Assembly (NCBI GenBank): GCA_002495845.1
Contig: DAHF01000074.1
Span: 1 to 5,876, forward strand
Direction: 5' to 3'
DNA: 5,876 nt
Origin: Sulfolobus sp. UBA167
GTDB lineage: Archaea; Thermoproteota; Thermoprotei_A; Sulfolobales; Sulfolobaceae
Shown here: positions 1 to 5,588 of the stretch, in pieces
Numbering within the stretch: position 1 is the first letter of the stretch
How the letters are laid out: each line of letters begins with the position of its first letter
The notes under the pieces: generated by a model
Databases searched by the model: none
Told to the model about the DNA's origin: nothing
The model's input: the letters and a program-made list of their open reading frames with translations, nothing else
Made by a program: the position numbers and the translations under genes

Positions 1-344
1 TTTCGCTTCCGTGCTTACGCTGACGAACTCGTAGGACGTTGAAAGCCCAGTTGATGACGTGCGAAGTGTACAATAACCTGAGGTGGGCAGACATGTATTT
101 TTATCATAGAGATGGAAAAGGGTTAAACAGGACTGATTTAAGACAGTTAGCGCTCGACTTAGGAAACTCAACTTGAGGAAGCAAGACCATGAATACAAGG
201 GACTCCACTCTCAGGTTGCTCAAGAAATAGCTGATCGCTACTACGAAGCTAGAGAAAGGTTTTCCAAGATTTAGCATCCTTCCCAAGGAGAAGAAATCTC
301 ACAAGTACTGCTCTCTAGTGTAACCCCAGTAGGGTTGGAAAATA
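1..344 (+). pseudogene. tnpB: Decayed IS605-family tnpB (OrfB) 5' fragment
   Basis: This is a broken N-terminal part of a TnpB-type protein (IS200/IS605 OrfB), an RNA-guided nuclease family carried by these elements. Reading it requires changing frame. Frame 1 (1-33) gives FRFRAYADELV. Frame 3 (36-158) gives TLKAQLMTCEVYNNLRWADM and then YFYHRDGKGL...LRQLALD. Frame 2 (161-271) gives RKLNLRKQDHEYKGLHSQVA and then QEIADRYYEARERF. Frame 3 again (282-344) gives PKEKKSHKYCSLV, a stop at 321-323, PQ, a stop at 330-332, then GWKI. The order of blocks (FR.YA, YN.LRWAD, SQV.QEIADRYYEA, KEKK.HKY.SLVYPQSGWK) matches the start of Sulfolobales TnpB proteins as I remember them. The RuvC catalytic part and zinc finger are absent. 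The 5' end lies outside the window. It is certainly non-functional as it stands, and it ends just before the stop codon of the convergent thioredoxin-fold gene. Confidence 0.82.
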
Positions 345-362
345 CTTCCAGTTCACTGAACT
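322..362 (-). terminator. Two small hairpins at the 3' end of the DUF929-type gene
   Basis: AACCC (322-326) pairs with GGGTT (332-336) across a 5-nt loop just after the stop codon on the minus strand. The 13-nt near-palindrome AGTTCACTGAACT (350-362) spans the stop codon itself. There is no long T-run, so a termination role is only possible. This could also be chance in relic DNA. Confidence 0.25.
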
Positions 363-1180
363 ACATCAGGGAAATATTCCAGTTCTATAAATCCCTCTAA
401 TTGATGGATAGTGTACTGGTCGCATACGTTAGAAGGCTGATTACCGTCCATCGAGCACGCTGCAGCTGTTATCATATTAGCCGAGTCTATAACTTCTTGC
501 CTGAATTGAGTATCTCCCTGTAACTGCGAGACCGCATAAGACCATGACTTGCCGCTTATGAGGGCCGGGTTCACAGAACTCCCGTTTTGGACTAATAGAC
601 CTCCTATCATGATGAACGGAATTGAGGAGTGAAAGTCCTTCCATAGTGTAGAATAGTTCGATGGAACGCTCATTAGTTCTCCATAGGACCTGTTCTGGTA
701 TTCGTAATACTGGAAGCAAATGTATGGGCTACTGTAAGTGGAGTTGTAGAAAGTGAAAGTCGGTGAGTCAGGGAAGACGTCCTTGGAGGTGGACATCATG
801 TAGTGCAGATCTGAGAAGTTGCCGAACCTCGAGAGCGCCACTATCAACGCCCACCTCTCTGCAGCACAGAAGGGACACCACTCAGCACCAATGTAGACAA
901 TGAGGAGCTTGTGGTTCACCTTGAGTGGAAGGGTCTGGTTATGGAACACTGTAGACCCGTTTATCCTATAGAATATGGAGTCATAAGAGGTGTTCACGAC
1001 CCCGTAATAGGATGAGAGTGACTTAAACGTAGAATAATAAGATGAAGGTATAGGCTGGTCTATCTCAGCTAACAAGGACTTTTCCGACGCATATCCAGAG
1101 TATATATACGCTCCTATTACTATTGCAATTATCAGGAAACCTGTGAGGTAAAACTTCCTCTTGCTCTGCCTTCGTGGCAT
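353..1180 (-). CDS. Membrane-anchored extracytoplasmic thioredoxin-fold protein, DUF929 type
   Basis: The protein has 275 residues. A basic N-terminus (RRQSKRK, 3-9) and one hydrophobic segment (about 11-29) anchor it with the body outside the cell. A strand KLLIVYIGAEWCPFCAAERW (91-110) carries a thioredoxin-like W101-C102-P-F-C105 site. IPF at 187-189 is placed like the cis-proline loop of thioredoxin folds. Three further cysteines (C155, C242, C253) may form extra disulfides. Eight N-x-S/T sequons fit an S-layer-side glycoprotein. Family knowledge: DUF929 proteins are archaeal, mainly Sulfolobales, with a thioredoxin fold and no firmly assigned substrate. A role in disulfide formation or isomerisation of surface proteins is inference. 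There is no ribosome site before the ATG, so the transcript is probably leaderless or nearly so. It lies 417 nt downstream of the Fe-S gene on the same strand and is probably a separate unit. Confidence 0.85.
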   Translation of the reverse strand: MPRRQSKRKFYLTGFLIIAIVIGAYIYSGYASEKSLLAEIDQPIPSSYYSTFKSLSSYYGVVNTSYDSIFYRINGSTVFHNQTLPLKVNHKLLIVYIGAEWCPFCAAERWALIVALSRFGNFSDLHYMMSTSKDVFPDSPTFTFYNSTYSSPYICFQYYEYQNRSYGELMSVPSNYSTLWKDFHSSIPFIMIGGLLVQNGSSVNPALISGKSWSYAVSQLQGDTQFRQEVIDSANMITAAACSMDGNQPSNVCDQYTIHQLEGFIELEYFPDVVQ

Positions 1181-1199
1181 ACCATAAATAAATCAGCAT

Positions 1200-1233
1200 G
1201 TTTTAAGCTTCGTGGACAGGATAGTTTTTTATA
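1200..1233 (-). promoter_or_regulatory. Candidate TATA elements of the DUF929-type gene
   Basis: Two elements fit on the minus strand. CTATAAAAAAC (around 1224-1234) would start a transcript near 1203 with a leader of about 23 nt. CTTAAAAC (1200-1207) is about 24 nt before the ATG at 1180 and would give a leaderless message. The lack of a Shine-Dalgarno sequence before the ATG favours the second. Confidence 0.4.
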
Positions 1234-1571
1234 GACATATTCAACTTCAGCAAGTTTCTTGAAGATTGAGAAATCGTGGTTGCGTCATCAAGACTTGAAA
1301 GGACGTTATGCCTACAGTGAAACCACGCCCTTGCTGAGCGTCCCCACCTCGCGATTTTTCTTCTCAGAGCAATTTCGATCTTCACCCGCGAGGTCTCTCG
1401 ATGGAACATTTCTGTGATGTCCCGTCGCTATGGAGGGTTTGCTCTTCACAGCGTGAGTTCCCCTAGTCCTAGTACTGACTCAGCTCAGCCTTGGTCTTGA
1501 GATTATTTCTGCTTAGTATGAAAACTCTTCTAGGGCTACCCAAGAAGGTACTTTCACCTTTCGCCGTTAAG

Positions 1572-1580
1572 TTAAAAACT
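1572..1580 (-). terminator. T-run downstream of the Fe-S protein gene
   Basis: The minus strand reads AGTTTTTAAC about 20 nt after the stop codon of the Fe-S membrane protein gene. Short T-runs like this are the usual archaeal termination signal. There is no hairpin before it. Confidence 0.4.
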
Positions 1581-1597
1581 CTGTGCTAATATATATC

Positions 1598-2971
1598 TCA
1601 CTCCTTATTTTTCGCTAGCTTCTCCTTTATCGCCTTCCTAATGTCGTAAATGAATATGTTGTCATGAGGGCATTCGTTCACGCACTCTCCTACCCCTATG
1701 CACTTAAATGACTTGAACTCTCCCTTCTTTATGAAGGACGACCGCATGTCCGTCAATCCCACGGGGCAAGCCTTGGCGCAGTCCACGGTCTTGCACGTCA
1801 AGCAAGTCGTTGGATCCTTCACCTTGAGCCTGAAAGGACCAAGATAACCGAAAAATTGGTTGAAGGAACCCCAAGTACAGATGCCGTGGTTCACGCATGC
1901 GTAGTTACCTAGGTAGGGCATGAACACGAATTGAAGGTACCACAGGAAGTTGAAATAGAGTGTAGCGTAGAACACTGTAGGGTCGCTCCCCAGTATCGTA
2001 AAGTCTGTTACACCTAGATAGTTCAAATAAGAGACAACTGCAGCTACCAAGAGGGAACCCCAAGTTGCCCACACGGCCACCTTATACCATGAGGAAAGTC
2101 TCGAAGTGAGTGCCTTCCTCCCCAGTTTAGACGTCCTGTTAAATCCCTTCATACTGTCCATGAAGTTTCCCTGGAGCATGTAAGGTGCTGTGCACGTCAC
2201 AGAGCAGATCTGTCTAGACCCGAACATGTAAGAGATCACTGCGGTAACCGCGAATGTCCCCAATATCCCTATCAGGAGTGGAGTCTCAACTCCAGCGTAA
2301 GTTCCCAGGCCGTTGAACCACATATAAGGGATGTACTGTACTTGAGACGCTATTGGAGAGAAGTCCGGAACGTAAGTGGAGTAAATGAAATAGGCTAAGA
2401 GCATCAAACCCATCCTCACCTTGTTTCCCAGCTTCTTGGTCTCCCTCATCTTGAGCAAAACTATGGATAGGAGCCCCACGCCGAAAACGACTGAGAACGC
2501 TGAGCTCCCCGTTATACCTGCAACGAAGGACACTAAACCTAGTGGGAACAAGTACGAAGGATAGCTGAAAGCAGGTGAAGGCGGAATGCCTAAGGAATAT
2601 CCGAAGGACCAGGAAAGGGCTAGGAAAGACACGAAGGATGACAGCATCATCCCCGTGGCTAGCTTAGGATTCCTCAAATAGCTCTGCGTCCTAAAGTTCA
2701 CCACGAAGGGTACAACCGAGAGAGGAACGTTGACCAAAGATATTAAAGGAGAAATGAAAGATAATGACGTCACAATTGACGATGCCATCAACAAGATGAG
2801 GTACTTCATCTCCTCTCCAGAGTCCTTGTTCCTGTTTTTGTAAGCTGAGTCCAAGGTCAGTCCTATAACTACAGAAGCAAAGATATCATAGACCCAAGAA
2901 AAACGAGTGAACCCTAGCAACCCGGCTAATAAAGACAAGGAAACTAGAACTCTCATAATTCTTTGGTTCAT
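1598..2971 (-). CDS. Polytopic membrane Fe-S protein, NapH/CcoG polyferredoxin-like (possible FoxG homologue)
   Basis: The protein has 457 residues. About ten hydrophobic segments fill residues 6-353 (for example 56-75, 106-125, 138-176, 186-203, 230-250, 296-318, 330-353). Short cysteine pairs, C256-x3-C260 and C359-x5-C365, follow membrane segments as in NapH/CcoG-type proteins. The C-terminus has two ferredoxin-like motifs: C390-x2-C393-x4-C398-x3-C402-P and C424-x5-C430-x3-C434-P. In the second, the usual second cysteine is Val427. This suggests an electron carrier between a membrane quinone or cytochrome and a soluble or extracytoplasmic partner. Iron-oxidising Sulfolobales have an Fe-S membrane protein, FoxG, in their fox clusters; the architecture fits my memory of it, but I cannot confirm identity, so no symbol is given. 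The ATG has AGGT (2978-2981) 6 nt upstream. Confidence 0.82.
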   Translation of the reverse strand: MNQRIMRVLVSLSLLAGLLGFTRFSWVYDIFASVVIGLTLDSAYKNRNKDSGEEMKYLILLMASSIVTSLSFISPLISLVNVPLSVVPFVVNFRTQSYLRNPKLATGMMLSSFVSFLALSWSFGYSLGIPPSPAFSYPSYLFPLGLVSFVAGITGSSAFSVVFGVGLLSIVLLKMRETKKLGNKVRMGLMLLAYFIYSTYVPDFSPIASQVQYIPYMWFNGLGTYAGVETPLLIGILGTFAVTAVISYMFGSRQICSVTCTAPYMLQGNFMDSMKGFNRTSKLGRKALTSRLSSWYKVAVWATWGSLLVAAVVSYLNYLGVTDFTILGSDPTVFYATLYFNFLWYLQFVFMPYLGNYACVNHGICTWGSFNQFFGYLGPFRLKVKDPTTCLTCKTVDCAKACPVGLTDMRSSFIKKGEFKSFKCIGVGECVNECPHDNIFIYDIRKAIKEKLAKNKE

Positions 2972-2994
2972 AAAGATACCTAAAACTTGGCTGT

Positions 2995-3026
2995 TAAAAG
3001 GGTAAATAACAGAATAGATATAAATA
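2995..3026 (-). promoter_or_regulatory. Candidate promoter of the Fe-S membrane protein gene
   Basis: The best TATA element on the minus strand is TATTTATATC (3017-3026). It predicts a start near 2995 and a leader of about 24 nt holding the short Shine-Dalgarno AGGT at 2978-2981. A weaker CTTTTAAC (about 2994-3001) is 26 nt before the ATG and would give a leaderless message. Confidence 0.5.
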
Positions 3027-3044
3027 GAAATTCTTAGCTATTGG

Positions 3045-3075
3045 AAAAAAGCGGTTAGACGATTCGCTCGTCTAA
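3045..3075 (-). terminator. Perfect 8-bp hairpin followed by T6
   Basis: On the minus strand TTAGACGA and TCGTCTAA (3068-3075 and 3055-3062) form a perfect 8-bp stem with a 5-nt loop. CCGC and TTTTTT (3045-3050) follow. The form is that of a bacterial intrinsic terminator, which is unusual for an archaeon, where T-runs alone suffice. It ends whatever is transcribed from 3076 upward and insulates the Fe-S gene promoter just downstream. Confidence 0.55.
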
Positions 3076-3153
3076 AGTGAACTGCCATGTGACTTCCTCT
3101 TCAAAGCTCATTTCTAGGGGAATGAAACGCAATAATTCGTTTCGATCCGTCAT
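3055..3153 (-). other. 32-codon ORF, possible gene relic
   Basis: A short open frame reads MTDRNELLRFIPLEMSFEEE followed by VTWQFTLDERIV and ends inside the terminator hairpin. Its composition is protein-like. The frame is open for only about seven codons upstream of the ATG before a TAG, while the neighbouring frame upstream (about 3150-3250) reads HKGGRLSDMLRGPGSARSR. This could be the decayed remains of a longer gene, such as a transposase, or a small protein in its own right. I do not recognise the family. Confidence 0.25.
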
Positions 3154-3529
3154 GATCGAACCAAATCCCTCGATCTAGCTGATCCTGGTCCTCTAAGCAT
3201 GTCACTCAATCTTCCACCCTTGTGAACCTTATGAACTACTAGTGATCCTTAAGCCCTTGTGGAAGCAAGCTATCGGTTGAATGCATTATTATATGTGACT
3301 ATGCGCGCTTATACTTTTCATCACTTGAGAGACATTTCTCAAGATCATTTCATTAGAGTCTTAACGCAGATCAAAGGATGTTTACAACCTTCTAAGAATA
3401 GCCTTGAAAAGCCCTGAAAAGATGATGCATGTTATTTTTACTTCTTCCTCAGCTTGCAAGCCTATTGGTCTCATGATCAATTTGTTTTCTTTATTTCCTA
3501 TAGAATTTCTTTTCAAATGTCAAAAAAAT
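3076..3529. other. Gene-poor stretch with perfect hairpins
   Basis: Apart from the 32-codon frame, this stretch holds no recognisable gene. It contains CTTGAGA (3324-3330) with TCTCAAG (3337-3343), TTCGATC (3141-3147) with GATCGAA (3154-3160), and GAAACG (3124-3129) with CGTTTC (3138-3143). The last two overlap by three bases, so they cannot both form. A TATA-like CATATAATAA occurs on the minus strand near 3285-3294. A minus-strand RNA from about 3262 to the terminator at 3045 is therefore conceivable. Relic mobile-element DNA is the other explanation. Confidence 0.35.
3521..3529 (-). terminator. T7 run after the winged-helix gene
   Basis: On the minus strand the stop codon TAG is followed at once by a run of seven T (3522-3528). 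This is a typical archaeal T-run terminator for the regulator gene. Confidence 0.55.
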
Positions 3530-4030
3530 CTACTTTTTCAATTTTATGTCTTTCACGCTCTTTTGGATGTCGTCCTCCATAAGCGTAAGCTTCTTCAAGA
3601 TCTCGTTTGAGTTGCTTATCACTGTCTTAAGCGACTTAAGGAAAACGAGGGAAGCATAGTTAACCGGGTCAACTCCTGGGGGAATATCGTTGTTTTCATC
3701 TATTAACTTGAATATCTCGCCGTTCAGTTCTTTCCACACATTCATCACTGGTACGCTTCCGTTTAGGAAAGAGAGGTCTTCGTCCACATAGATCACAGCT
3801 GACGCTCTATAAACCCTAAGAATGGGGCCTCCAATTTTCTTTTTCTGTTTTATAAATTTTATTATATTTGCGTTCTCCATGTCGTTGACCCTCTTCCATA
3901 CAGATAGGATAGGCTTGTTAAACTTCTTCATGAGGTCTAGGGGAGTCATCTCATTCCTTATGAGAAGATCAATCATCTTCTGGTTCAGCGGATCTGAGAA
4001 TATGTGAATGTCCTTCTTCTTAACCGTCAT
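3530..4030 (-). CDS. Winged-helix DNA-binding regulator, ArsR-like fold
   Basis: The protein has 166 residues from the ATG at 4030. An ATG four codons upstream (4042) is in frame, but the TATA element at 4051-4062 is centred 26 nt before 4030, which fits a leaderless message from the later start. Residues about 13-25 (DPLNQKMIDLLIR) form helix 1 of a winged helix. Helix 2 is about 29-36 and the recognition helix about 40-54 (PILSVWKRVNDMENA). A basic wing with KQKKK and GGP follows at about 61-70. The remainder includes a long C-terminal helix (about 120-162), suited to dimerisation. There is no cysteine and only one histidine (H9), so thiol or classical metal sensing is unlikely. It is divergent from the secreted-protein gene and probably controls it, itself, or both. 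The exact subfamily and ligand are not visible. Confidence 0.75.
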   Translation of the reverse strand: MTVKKKDIHIFSDPLNQKMIDLLIRNEMTPLDLMKKFNKPILSVWKRVNDMENANIIKFIKQKKKIGGPILRVYRASAVIYVDEDLSFLNGSVPVMNVWKELNGEIFKLIDENNDIPPGVDPVNYASLVFLKSLKTVISNSNEILKKLTLMEDDIQKSVKDIKLKK

Positions 4031-4050
4031 ATAAACAAACATTAACCTCG

Positions 4051-4062
4051 TTTAATATTTAT
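4051..4062 (-). promoter_or_regulatory. TATA element of the winged-helix gene
   Basis: The minus strand reads ATAAATATTAAA, centred about 26 nt before the ATG at 4030. The spacing fits a leaderless archaeal transcript and was used to choose that start. Confidence 0.55.
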
Positions 4063-4069
4063 CAATCCT

Positions 4070-4085
4070 GTTATTTAAGAATAAC
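4070..4085. promoter_or_regulatory. Inverted repeat between divergent promoters, candidate operator
   Basis: GTTATT (4070-4075) and AATAAC (4080-4085) form a perfect 6-bp inverted repeat with a 4-nt spacer. It lies 7 nt behind the TATA element of the regulator gene and about 38 nt behind that of the secreted-protein gene. The 16-bp size suits a winged-helix dimer. The DNA is AT-rich, so chance symmetry cannot be excluded. Confidence 0.4.
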
Positions 4086-4123
4086 CACGTTAGATTTTAT
4101 TTAAAAAACTATTCTTTTAATGG

Positions 4124-4133
4124 CTTTTATAAT
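4124..4133 (+). promoter_or_regulatory. TATA element of the secreted-protein gene
   Basis: CTTTTATAAT is centred about 26 nt before the ATG at 4155. This is ideal spacing for a leaderless archaeal message and argues against the in-frame GTG at 4149. Confidence 0.65.
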
Positions 4134-4154
4134 TAACTTGACTTCTCTGTGTCA

Positions 4155-5315
4155 ATGACGCCTAAAAAATCTTCAAAAGACAAGAAGAGAGTGGCAGCCT
4201 CAAACATTGTATATATAGGAGCTATAGTAGTCCTGATAATATTAGCTGCTATAGGCTTCGGGTTGTACGCTACTAAATCAGTAGCTCCAGTGACGTCTAC
4301 TACCACTACAACGAGCGTTTCTACGACTACCGTGCCTACCACGGTCACATCTACTTCCACAGCGACTGTGACTAGCACTATACCCGCGACAACTGTCACA
4401 AGTACTCAAACTACAACCACAACTATGCTACCTCCAAACGACGAGATATTGCTGAACGACTCTGGAACAATATATAACAACACAGTAATAACACAACACT
4501 ACACCGCGAACTACGCTTGTGAGAATACTTCCTCAGTACAGTCACTATTCAAGGGACTTCCAGGACAGGAGGCTCAGAGCACTGACTGCGAAGTCGGTGC
4601 AGGAGTGATCCCATCAGGCACCCTACCATTGTTCGTGTTGACTCCAGCATATGCAGGACTATCAATATTCGGGTACCAGCCTCTAGGAGCAACACCAGAG
4701 GGATTCCCAACCTTCACATACAACGGAACTACTCACGTAGTATTGACTAACTGCCCAGGCATGGGAGCAGAGAACCCTGCACTGATGTGCGTAGACCATC
4801 CATTCTTACTTTACTCACCATATTTCACGGCAGTCGAACAACACCTAGGAATAAATAACGGACTTAACGTTACTCTAAGCAACGGACAGACTGTACACGC
4901 AGATGAAGGTGTGCTTTTCACTCCATCCCACACTCACCTAATAGCAGAGTCCACTGGCAACACTTCCATAGGATGGTATCTAGTAGTAGTCCTAGTAATG
5001 GATCCGAACATAATGCCTAACCCTATAACAGGGCAGTGCCAGGAGATAGTCCCAAGCAACCTAACTGACCCTACTGCTAACTGCTTGACAAACATCACCT
5101 CTCTAGAGCACGCAATGACTACATATGACAGTGCAGTGATAGCTGCGAACTCTAACAACCCAATATGGCAGACACTCAACGATGCGTTCCACGTAGGAGG
5201 ACTACAAGTAATAGTACCTGGTATAAACAGTCCAGCAGACTTAATGAACACATCCAACACTAACGTAGTACTGTACTTCAGCACTCCGAACATATATCCA
5301 CCAAACCCTATCTGA
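4155..5315 (+). CDS. Secreted, Thr-stalked, six-cysteine surface protein of unknown function
   Basis: The protein has 386 residues from the ATG at 4155, chosen because the TATA element is 26 nt upstream; a GTG at 4149 would add two residues. A lysine-rich start (KKSSKDKKR) precedes a membrane or signal segment (about 18-39). A stalk of about 44 residues (47-90) is three-quarters Thr or Ser, a likely O-glycosylated spacer through the S-layer. The outer domain has six cysteines (122, 145, 200, 212, 295, 310) spaced as three possible disulfides, nine N-x-S/T sequons, and histidines at 215, 230, 248, 259, 261, 319 and 346, including an HTH pair at 259-261. Metal binding is possible, but no cupredoxin or haem motif is present. 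I do not recognise a characterised family. The promoter looks strong and the regulator gene is divergent. Confidence 0.85.
   Translation: MTPKKSSKDKKRVAASNIVYIGAIVVLIILAAIGFGLYATKSVAPVTSTTTTTSVSTTTVPTTVTSTSTATVTSTIPATTVTSTQTTTTTMLPPNDEILLNDSGTIYNNTVITQHYTANYACENTSSVQSLFKGLPGQEAQSTDCEVGAGVIPSGTLPLFVLTPAYAGLSIFGYQPLGATPEGFPTFTYNGTTHVVLTNCPGMGAENPALMCVDHPFLLYSPYFTAVEQHLGINNGLNVTLSNGQTVHADEGVLFTPSHTHLIAESTGNTSIGWYLVVVLVMDPNIMPNPITGQCQEIVPSNLTDPTANCLTNITSLEHAMTTYDSAVIAANSNNPIWQTLNDAFHVGGLQVIVPGINSPADLMNTSNTNVVLYFSTPNIYPPNPI
4287..4424 (+). repeat. Low-complexity Thr/Ser stalk-coding tract
   Basis: The tract codes for runs of T with scattered S, V, P and A, with VTST recurring. The codons for Thr are mixed (ACT, ACC, ACA, ACG), so the repetition is selected at protein level and is not a simple DNA repeat. 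Stalks like this are common in Sulfolobales surface proteins. Confidence 0.7.
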
Positions 5316-5320
5316 TCAAG

Positions 5321-5358
5321 GTATAAATATACATCTTTTTTATTTAAACTATTTTTTT
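5321..5358 (+). terminator. Short hairpin with two T-runs after the secreted-protein gene
   Basis: GTATA (5321-5325) and TATAC (5328-5332) can pair. T6 (5336-5341) and T7 (5352-5358) follow. The T-runs alone would terminate transcription in archaea. The stem has only a 2-nt spacer and may not form; the same bases also look like a TATA box. Confidence 0.6.
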
Positions 5359-5516
5359 ATATATGTATAGACTGATTTTATTTATGTTAATCTGTATTTC
5401 GATTCGTATTAATTTTTTCCTTGCTAAAAACATGAGAAGTTAGTGTCACAGAACTGAATAGTAAAAGCATAAGACTCATCTGGAGATTCAAAGACCACTA
5501 TAGGAAAAGGGGAAAA

Positions 5517-5524
5517 TTAATATC
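5517..5524 (+). promoter_or_regulatory. Weak candidate TATA of the lipoate ligase accessory gene
   Basis: TTAATATC follows an A-rich stretch and would start a transcript near 5546, leaving a leader of about 43 nt. A leader is expected, because this gene, unlike its neighbours, has a clear Shine-Dalgarno sequence. Confidence 0.3.
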
Positions 5525-5579
5525 TCGCCACACGGATAGTAATTGTGGCAATGTAAACTAACCGCATCACGTGATTTCC

Positions 5580-5586
5580 GGTGATC
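5580..5586 (+). promoter_or_regulatory. Ribosome binding site GGTGATC
   Basis: GGTGATC is complementary to the conserved archaeal 16S rRNA 3' end (GATCACC). Its GGTGA core is 4 nt from the ATG at 5589, which makes that ATG the start rather than the in-frame GTG at 5571. Confidence 0.65.
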
Positions 5587-5588
5587 AG

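Larger units (their letters stand above)
1181..1597. other. 417-nt gene-free stretch with nested inverted repeats
   Basis: I see no convincing protein here; open frames exist on both strands but none matches a family I know. Perfect inverted repeats are CGTGGTT (1275-1281) with AACCACG (1321-1327), TCAAG-A-CTTGA (1288-1298), CGTC (1283-1286) with GACG (1302-1305), and ACCTCGCG (1346-1353) with CGCGAGGT (1387-1394). A bulged stem GGAACAT/ATGTCC lies near 1403-1422. The first three nest inside one another. The middle is more GC-rich than the flanks. A structured RNA or the decayed end of a mobile element are both possible; the sequence does not decide between them. Confidence 0.4.

Noticed and set aside
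104..286. 60-codon frame on the minus strand
   Set aside because: It is the shadow of the decayed tnpB, whose plus-strand frames give clear family blocks.
1203..1409. 68-codon open frame on the minus strand (MFHRETSRVKIEI...)
   Set aside because: It overlaps the promoter of the thioredoxin-fold gene, has no ribosome site or suitably placed TATA element, and two other frames over the same GC-richer stretch are equally open. It matches no family I know.
3319..3325. Minus-strand GTGATGA resembling a C/D-box sRNA C box
   Set aside because: No CTGA D box follows within the usual 50-60 nt, and no C'/D' pair is present.
3404..3610. 68-codon plus-strand frame
   Set aside because: It overlaps the end and terminator of the winged-helix gene, has low-complexity composition and no family resemblance.
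4133..4399. 88-codon minus-strand frame rich in Val
   Set aside because: It is the antisense image of the Thr/Ser stalk tract (ACN read as NGT); long open antisense frames are expected there.
4155..5315. Secreted protein as a blue-copper (sulfocyanin or rusticyanin) protein
   Set aside because: The Cys, His and Met ligands do not occur in a cupredoxin spacing, and the cysteines fall in close pairs that suggest disulfides.
5363..5443. 26-codon hydrophobic frame (MYRLILFMLICISIRINFF...)
   Set aside because: It lies directly on the T-run terminator of the previous gene, in very AT-rich DNA where hydrophobic codons arise by chance. The TATA-like bases at 5321-5332 are better explained as part of the terminator region.
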